Shown: one piece after another, positions 32,848 through 37,805 of the stretch
Layout: each line of letters starts with the position of its first letter
Position numbering within the stretch: the stretch's first letter is position 1
From: Burkholderiales bacterium
GTDB taxonomy: Bacteria > Pseudomonadota > Gammaproteobacteria > Burkholderiales > Burkholderiaceae_D
Direction of reading: 5' to 3'
Assembly (NCBI GenBank): GCA_003136595.1
Contig: PLEY01000168.1
Location: 1 to 37,805 of the forward strand
DNA length: 37,805 bases
Notes under the pieces: generated by a model
Database searches by the model: none
Seen by the model: only the letters and a program-made list of their open reading frames with translations
What the model was told of the DNA's origin: nothing
Translations under genes and position numbers: made by a program

Positions 32848-35256
32848 TCAGATCGGCTGCGCTCTACCCGGATCGGCGGGCGCTCGCACCGCGACGAGAA
32901 AATCCTCCAGCGCACGGACTGCTCGCGTGTCGTTGTACAGAACGTGGCGGCGTTCGGCGAGGTCGGACCTGATCTTGCGGGAATAGTCGACATCCGAAAT
33001 CAGCCTTGCAGCCAGCGCCACGTAGGCCTCTTCGGTGGGCACGATCAGCTCGGTCAGGCCCATGCGGCGCAATACGCCGCTACCCAACCTCCCCCGCAGG
33101 AACCGTCCCTCGCGCGTGACGACCGGCAGCGAACACTCTACCGCCTGGACAACGTTGTTGTAGCCCGAAAAGCCGATACTATCCAGAAACACGTGTGCCG
33201 AGCGCAGCAGTTCATGGTAACGATCAATGGGCTGGTTGGCTATGAATCGGCCGCAGTGGGCGAAATCGAGATCAGCCTCGGAGAACACCCTGACGAGGCG
33301 GTCCCGCAACTGGTCGGCGAGGTCGGTCGGGCGCTGCCGAAAGAAGACCAACTGGCAGTCCGGGATACAGCGCGCGATCCCGGCGAAGACTGTATCGAAC
33401 TCCGGCTGGTATTTGAAGGCATTGCCTGGACAGATGAGAATCGGCCGGTTCGGATCGATGCCGAGGTCAGCCCAGTCCAGTACAGCAGGCTGGGTTGCTC
33501 GCATCTCGTAGGCATTGCCCAATCCGGGGAGCCTGACCAGCTTCTCTGTGTAGTACTCCTTAGCGTCGTCGCCTTCGAACTCGGCGCCTGAAAGATAGAA
33601 GTCGATGGTTGGCAGCCCGCAGGTATCCGGGTGTCCCCACGTGTTGACCTGGGTCGGCGCAAGCCGCAGGCTCGCCAGTTGCCAGGTGAAGGGATCGAGC
33701 CCGATGGCCGGGTAGATCAGAACTTCCGGGTCGCGCTCCCGGATGGCGCTGACCCATTGGTCCAGGGGGCGGGGACCCTCGATCATGTAGTCGGCCTGAG
33801 ATCGCGCCCACTCGTACTCGTGGTCAAGGATGCCGGAAAGTGAAAAGAGTCCGATCTCGAGGCGTTCGCGGTCAAGATGCCGCAGCCATCCCTTGATGAG
33901 CGCGAACCATACCGAGTGTTCGCGGATGTCGGCGGAGACGATTCCCACCCGCAGTCTGCGGGACACGCGCGCGGTACGTTCAAAACGGCCTTGGGATACG
34001 AGCCAGCGCTGCATGGCCCGGCAGCACAACGCGCCATGTAGCAGGAGCACGGAGCGGTTGTCGCATTCCTGATAGCTGAGAAAGAAGGGCGCATGGGCGC
34101 CGACAAATTCGTCACCCCGGATGTCGGTGTCCTCCCACCATCGTTCGAATTCGGTGATGCTCTGGGCAAGCAGCTCTCGCTCCTGCAGCGCACGGAGGCG
34201 CGAGGCCGGAAACGCCGAAACATTGAGCATGGCCTTCGCCCAACGAGCGAGCAGATCATCCGGCTCGAGCGCGATGGCCCGCTCGAAACATTGCATCGCG
34301 GCGTCAAGGGATTGTCGCAGCTGCAGGGTTGAGCCCAGGGCATAGTGAAACCCGGCGACTTCCGGGGCCAGTGCTATGGCTCGTTCAAAGGCGCTCTGAG
34401 CGAGGGCAAAGTCGAAAGCCGCACGATAGGCCGCACCGAGGTCGAAATAGGCCTGGGCGATCTCACGCTCCAGAGGCGAGCGTGCACCTTCGAGCGTGCC
34501 GGCGCGCGCACGGGGCTCGAGACCTTCTGCAAGAACCTGGCCGTCAATCGTAGCCGACGCGAGTCCACCACTGGCGCCCGGCGGACTTGCCTCGATGCGC
34601 TGCAAGAGTGCGTGCAGCAGCCGCCCAAGATGTCCTGCCGCCGTAGCCCCTGCGCGCATAGTCAGCGCCCGCCTGCAGGTGGCGATCGCCGCCTCGAGCT
34701 GGCCCGCCTGGGCATGCAGGAAGCTGCGATAGAGGAGAATGTCTGGCGAACCCGCAGCAAGTCGGATCGCCGTATCAGACCAGAGTGCCGCGCGGTCGAA
34801 CTGCCCTGAATCGAAGAGCATCGATACCAGTTCGCGATAGGCGTTCTCAAAGTCGGTACGCAATGACACAGCCCGCTCCAGATGAACCAGGGCTTCGTCC
34901 TGCCGACCCCGGGACCGCAGGAGGGTTGCCAGAAGGTAGTGGGTGTCCGCATCATCCGGGGCGATCTGCAGGGCCCGCCGGAGATAGGCGAGGGCCTCAT
35001 CGGCACGCCCCTGTTCCTGGAGGACGAAGCCCAGATTGATGAGCGCGAAGGCGTAATCCGGGTCCGCTTGCAAAACGCGCAGATAGCAATCCTCTGCCTC
35101 TTTGAACTGGCCGAGCTTCAGGAACTGGTCGCCCTCCTTCTTCAGGGTCTCCAGGGTCAGCTCGTCATCGCGCCGCGATGCGGGTTGCGCACCCGCTGCC
35201 AGAGCCGCAACGGCTGACTGAGGACTTTCCTTTCTTTTCTTTAGCCAGTCGAACAT
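32848..35256 (-). CDS. TPR protein with O-GlcNAc-transferase-like (GT41) domain, copy 2
   Basis: 802 residues, a full-length paralogue of the gene at 27308-29629 with the same order: MFDWLKKRKESPQS start, TPR repeats (about 35-350; YAFALINLGFVLQEQGRADE, DTHYLLATLLRSRGRQDEAL), linker with FERWWEDTDIRGDEFVGAHA, and the GT41-like transferase (about 420-790; RVGIVSADIREHSVWF, LAPTQVNTWGHPDTCGLP, CPGNAFKYQPEFDTVFAGI, SGYNNVVQAVECSLPVVTRE). The TPR part has a longer insert than copy 1. Cytoplasmic. It probably glycosylates proteins; targets unknown. Divergent from an ABC exporter operon. Confidence 0.88.
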   Translation of the reverse strand: MFDWLKKRKESPQSAVAALAAGAQPASRRDDELTLETLKKEGDQFLKLGQFKEAEDCYLRVLQADPDYAFALINLGFVLQEQGRADEALAYLRRALQIAPDDADTHYLLATLLRSRGRQDEALVHLERAVSLRTDFENAYRELVSMLFDSGQFDRAALWSDTAIRLAAGSPDILLYRSFLHAQAGQLEAAIATCRRALTMRAGATAAGHLGRLLHALLQRIEASPPGASGGLASATIDGQVLAEGLEPRARAGTLEGARSPLEREIAQAYFDLGAAYRAAFDFALAQSAFERAIALAPEVAGFHYALGSTLQLRQSLDAAMQCFERAIALEPDDLLARWAKAMLNVSAFPASRLRALQERELLAQSITEFERWWEDTDIRGDEFVGAHAPFFLSYQECDNRSVLLLHGALCCRAMQRWLVSQGRFERTARVSRRLRVGIVSADIREHSVWFALIKGWLRHLDRERLEIGLFSLSGILDHEYEWARSQADYMIEGPRPLDQWVSAIRERDPEVLIYPAIGLDPFTWQLASLRLAPTQVNTWGHPDTCGLPTIDFYLSGAEFEGDDAKEYYTEKLVRLPGLGNAYEMRATQPAVLDWADLGIDPNRPILICPGNAFKYQPEFDTVFAGIARCIPDCQLVFFRQRPTDLADQLRDRLVRVFSEADLDFAHCGRFIANQPIDRYHELLRSAHVFLDSIGFSGYNNVVQAVECSLPVVTREGRFLRGRLGSGVLRRMGLTELIVPTEEAYVALAARLISDVDYSRKIRSDLAERRHVLYNDTRAVRALEDFLVAVRAPADPGRAQPI

Positions 35257-35597
35257 GTCTTGAGTCGGACCGCCCTGCCGTCGGGAGATGGGCTTGCCAG
35301 TGGTTCGTCGCCGGTCTGATCCATGATCGTGTGGATGTGCAGGGGGTCTGGCAATGGTGAGCGCAGACGGGAGCTCTTGAGGTCAGCCCGCGCAGCGCGC
35401 TCCGGTCCCCGGAGCAAACCATCACCCTACTACACTTCAGGACGAGGGGTTCGGCGACACGGGTTCCAGCGATTCGACCACCGGAGCTGCACTGGGCTTT
35501 GGAGACCGAAACCCGAGGAGGTCATGCCAAAGCTCCTGTTGTCAGCCGGCCCGGGACCTTGTATATCTCGCCCATACACACTGGCTCGGGAGTTGTC
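35257..35597. other. Divergent gap between TPR-transferase copy 2 and the ABC exporter
   Basis: 341 bases without a gene. It holds the sigma-70-like promoter for the ABC genes. The ATPase frame is open back to 35499, but that stretch has no recognisable protein sequence. No clear promoter for the transferase gene was found. Confidence 0.6.
35539..35567 (+). promoter_or_regulatory. Sigma-70-type promoter of the ABC exporter operon
   Basis: TTGTCA (35539-35544) and TATATC (35562-35567) with a 17-base spacer. Five of six and four of six consensus matches. The transcript would start near 35574, about 24 bases before the GTG start with its GGGAG site. Confidence 0.6.
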
Positions 35598-36518
35598 GTG
35601 GATTCAATTGCGATCGAGGCACACGGACTGCAGAAGCACTTTGGCGGCGTTCATGCTGTGCGCGGACTGGATCTCGAAGTTGCACGCGGTGAGGTGTTCG
35701 GTCTGCTCGGGCCCAATGGCGCGGGCAAGACGACCAGCATGGAGATGCTCGAAGGCCTTGTGATTCCCGATGCGGGCCAGATTCGGATTCTGGGCCTGGA
35801 CTGGAGGCGCGAGGGGCAGGCGATCCGCAGCCGGATCGGCGTGCAGTTCCAGAGCACCCAACTGGAGGACAAGATCAAGGTTCGCGAGGCACTCGAGATG
35901 TACGCGAGCTTCTATCCCAAGGCGCGCGATCCGGGGGAACTCCTGGGGCTCTTGCAGCTCGAGGACAAGGCAGAGGTATACCAGAGCAAGTTGAGCGGAG
36001 GTCAGCGCCAGCGTCTTGCACTCGGACTTGCGCTCGTGAACGACCCGGAGCTGGTGTTTCTCGATGAGCCGACCACAGGACTCGATCCGCAGGCGCGCCA
36101 GGGCCTCTGGGAGATGGTGCGCCGTCTGAAACGGGAAGGCCGCACCGTTCTTCTGACCACGCATTACATGGAAGAGGCTGAGTCGCTTTGCGACCGTGTC
36201 GCTATCATGGACCAGGGCCAGATCCTGCAACTGGGCACACCGCGCGAGCTGATCGCAAGCCTTAATCAGCCAAGCTATGCGGAAATCGAGTTCGAACGAG
36301 GCGCCCCCAGTCTCACCCCGTTTGCCGAGCATCTCGGCCTGCCCGTCGAGGAAAAGGCGCAACACTGGGTTGTCATCCTGGGCGATCCGAGGCACGATCT
36401 GCAGAAGGTCCTGAACTCCATCGAAGCGCTTGACCTGCCGATCCGGCAGCTGCACGTACGCCGCGCAAGCCTCGAGGATGTCTTCCTGCAACGCACGGGC
36501 CGCAGCCTCAGAGATTGA
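35598..36518 (+). CDS. ABC-2 type exporter, ATP-binding protein
   Basis: 306 residues. A complete ABC ATPase: Walker A GPNGAGKTT, Q-loop VQFQSTQLE, signature LSGGQRQRLALG, Walker B LVFLDEPTTGLDP and H-loop LTTHYMEEAE, followed by a C-terminal domain of about 80 residues usual in DrrA/NatA-type exporters. The GTG at 35598 is preferred over an ATG at 35499: GGGAG stands five bases upstream and the ABC fold starts right after (IAIEAHGLQKHFGG). It pairs with the permease 14 bases downstream. The cargo is unknown. Confidence 0.94.
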   Translation: MDSIAIEAHGLQKHFGGVHAVRGLDLEVARGEVFGLLGPNGAGKTTSMEMLEGLVIPDAGQIRILGLDWRREGQAIRSRIGVQFQSTQLEDKIKVREALEMYASFYPKARDPGELLGLLQLEDKAEVYQSKLSGGQRQRLALGLALVNDPELVFLDEPTTGLDPQARQGLWEMVRRLKREGRTVLLTTHYMEEAESLCDRVAIMDQGQILQLGTPRELIASLNQPSYAEIEFERGAPSLTPFAEHLGLPVEEKAQHWVVILGDPRHDLQKVLNSIEALDLPIRQLHVRRASLEDVFLQRTGRSLRD

Positions 36519-36532
36519 TCGGGAGTCACGAC

Positions 36533-37600
36533 ATGCATGCCCGAATTTACCTGAATCAGGTCTGGATCGGACTGAAGCTTTATTTGCGCATCCCGGCGGC
36601 GCTATTCTGGTTGGTCGCCTTCCCCCTTGTCATGCTGATCGGCATGGGCACGATCTTTGGAGGCGGTGGCGACGCGAAGGTCCGCCTCGTCTGGGCGCGC
36701 GCCGCAGCAGCGGGGGCCGCCGATGAGCAACTCCAGGCTGCGCTGGGCGAGGAGGGTCTAAGCCCGGAGGTGATGACACCGGCTGCGGCGGAGTCGCGCT
36801 GGCAACTCGGCAAACTGCCCGCCATGCTTGAGGGAGAGGGCGGGCACTATAGCCTGCGCGTGAACAGTTATCTGGGGGCGCAGGGAATGCAGATCAATGC
36901 CATGGTGCAGCAGGGCTTTCTGATGGCGCAGGCTCGTTCGCAGGGGGCTCGCGAGCTGGAGCGCATCCCGGTGCGGTCCAGCAGCCCTGGGGGTCGCAGC
37001 GATGGACCCTATGCGGCCTATCTGCTACCGGGCCTCCTTGGTTTGAACCTGCTCATGATGGGTGTTTTCTCGGTCGGTATGGTCGATGTCGAGTTGCGCG
37101 AGAAAGGCAGCTACAAGCGGCTTGCCACAACGCCGCTGCCCCGTTACGTGTACCTCGGCGCACAGCTAACTGTGCGCCTGATTGTGATGACCATCTCGGC
37201 CACCTTGCTGTTGCTCTGCGGGGCACTCGTATTCGGCATCCGGAACCAGGGCAGCTACGGGAGTCTTTTTGCCCTCCTCATCTTCGGCTCAGCCTGTTTC
37301 ATCAGCATGGGCTATCTGTTGGCGAGTTTCGCGCGCAATGTCGAGACCTACAGCGGCATCGCCAACCTGGTCTTCTTACCCGTTATGCTTCTCTCGGGAG
37401 TCTATTTTTCGCTCGACGAGGCTCCGCAGTGGCTCCAGCGTGGCGCTGATCTATTGCCCCTGGCGCCCTTGCTCAAGGCCATGCGGGCGGTCTTCAATGA
37501 CGGGGCCAGTTTCGTCTCCCAGTCGCAGGCCTTGGCTCTCCTCGCAGTGTGGACCGTCCTCCTGTTCGTGCTGGCCGTACGGCGTTTCCGATGGGTTTGA
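36533..37600 (+). CDS. ABC-2 type exporter, permease protein
   Basis: 355 residues. One membrane segment near the N terminus (IPAALFWLVAFPLVMLIGMG), a large outside loop of about 120 residues, then five segments from about residue 165 (LLPGLLGLNLLMMGVFSVGM to LALLAVWTVLLFVLAVRRF). The ELREKGSYKRLATTPLPR segment between the second and third helices is typical of ABC-2/DrrB-type permeases. GGGAG lies seven bases before the ATG at 36533. It forms a half-exporter with the ATPase upstream. Drug, lipid or polysaccharide export is possible; nothing in the sequence decides. Confidence 0.92.
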   Translation: MHARIYLNQVWIGLKLYLRIPAALFWLVAFPLVMLIGMGTIFGGGGDAKVRLVWARAAAAGAADEQLQAALGEEGLSPEVMTPAAAESRWQLGKLPAMLEGEGGHYSLRVNSYLGAQGMQINAMVQQGFLMAQARSQGARELERIPVRSSSPGGRSDGPYAAYLLPGLLGLNLLMMGVFSVGMVDVELREKGSYKRLATTPLPRYVYLGAQLTVRLIVMTISATLLLLCGALVFGIRNQGSYGSLFALLIFGSACFISMGYLLASFARNVETYSGIANLVFLPVMLLSGVYFSLDEAPQWLQRGADLLPLAPLLKAMRAVFNDGASFVSQSQALALLAVWTVLLFVLAVRRFRWV

Positions 37601-37651
37601 TCGCGGACAGAGCGGCGCCCTTTGTCAGACGGACGATCGCGCCTCGCGCGT

Positions 37652-37675
37652 GACGGCAAGAATGTGTTTGCCGTC
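37652..37675 (+). terminator. Hairpin after the ABC exporter operon
   Basis: GACGGCAA and TTGCCGTC form a perfect eight-base stem with an eight-base loop, 51 bases after the permease stop. No T-run follows, so it could be a terminator, a stabilising 3' structure or part of a repeat element. Confidence 0.45.
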
Positions 37676-37770
37676 CGGGGGCTCAGGGCATAGACATGAC
37701 GCCTCGGCAAGAGTGATCGCGTGATGCGACGCGCCTTCCGGGACGGACCCGAAGCGGGCGGTCTCGACAG

Positions 37771-37805
37771 GTCACGCCGTATGTCACGCCGTACGTCACG
37801 CCGTA
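37771..37805 (+). repeat. 12-base tandem repeat running off the window end
   Basis: GTCACGCCGTAY is repeated three times head to tail (37771, 37783 and 37795); the third copy is cut by the window edge at its eleventh base, so the true copy number is unknown. A reading frame from ATG 37724 crosses it and would encode an Arg-rich peptide, but I do not support it as a gene. Confidence 0.85.

Noticed and set aside
37625-37771. Minus-strand open frame reading ASCLCPEPPDGKHILAV near the window end
   Set aside because: It looks protein-like but has no start codon after the stop inside the tandem repeat; kept only as part of a possible repeat element.
37771-37805. Possible CRISPR array
   Set aside because: Units are 12 bases, directly adjacent and without spacers; this is a simple tandem repeat.

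Overview
The window reads as ordinary chromosome of a GC-rich, Gram-negative proteobacterium, most likely a betaproteobacterium of the Rhodocyclales/Nitrosomonadales kind. The grounds are the gene neighbourhoods (recA-recX-DUF2889-sucC-sucD; ilvE, a CHCC zinc-finger protein and waaF), a heptosyltransferase for lipopolysaccharide, type IV pilins and a sigma-54 pilin promoter. I cannot name a species. No tRNA, rRNA, CRISPR array, insertion sequence or phage gene was seen.

Layout. 1-3680: the end of recA, then recX, a DUF2889 gene and sucCD. 4102-15245: seven genes on one strand, from a good sigma-70 promoter: a CHASE2 Ser/Thr kinase, a PP2C phosphatase, an FHA protein, a CHASE2 adenylate cyclase, a class II cAMP phosphodiesterase, a cyclic-nucleotide-binding/rhodanese fusion and a GAF/PilB-type pilus ATPase fusion. 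15408-17471: a sigma-54 promoter, two tandem type IV pilins and a TfpZ-like accessory protein. 17468-24522: moaC, a BepA-like protease, a minus-strand run (unknown protein, YheT-like hydrolase, NTF2-like protein, waaF, CHCC zinc finger, ilvE) and a 0.6-kb gap without a gene. 24523-27213: a CPA2 cation/proton antiporter, then an ECF sigma factor overlapping a membrane protein. 27308-35256: two paralogous TPR/O-GlcNAc-transferase-like (GT41) proteins bracketing a second ECF sigma operon and a divergent pair of exported proteins (a Spy/CpxP-like one and a Gly/His-rich one). 35539-37600: an ABC-2 exporter pair behind a sigma-70-like promoter. The window ends inside a 12-bp tandem repeat.

How the parts may work together. 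The most interesting block is 4102-17471. It puts a complete phospho-threonine circuit (writer, eraser, reader) next to a complete cAMP circuit (synthesis, breakdown, binding protein) and ends in a pilus extension ATPase with its own GAF domain and two pilins. The two membrane receptors share a CHASE2 sensor but have different outputs. I infer a dedicated signalling module controlling type IV pilus extension. The individual families are known; the wiring is not shown by sequence alone.

Limits. Family calls rest on reading motifs by eye. Start codons were chosen by ribosome-binding sites and family length and are flagged where uncertain. Promoters and hairpins were found by eye and are predictions.
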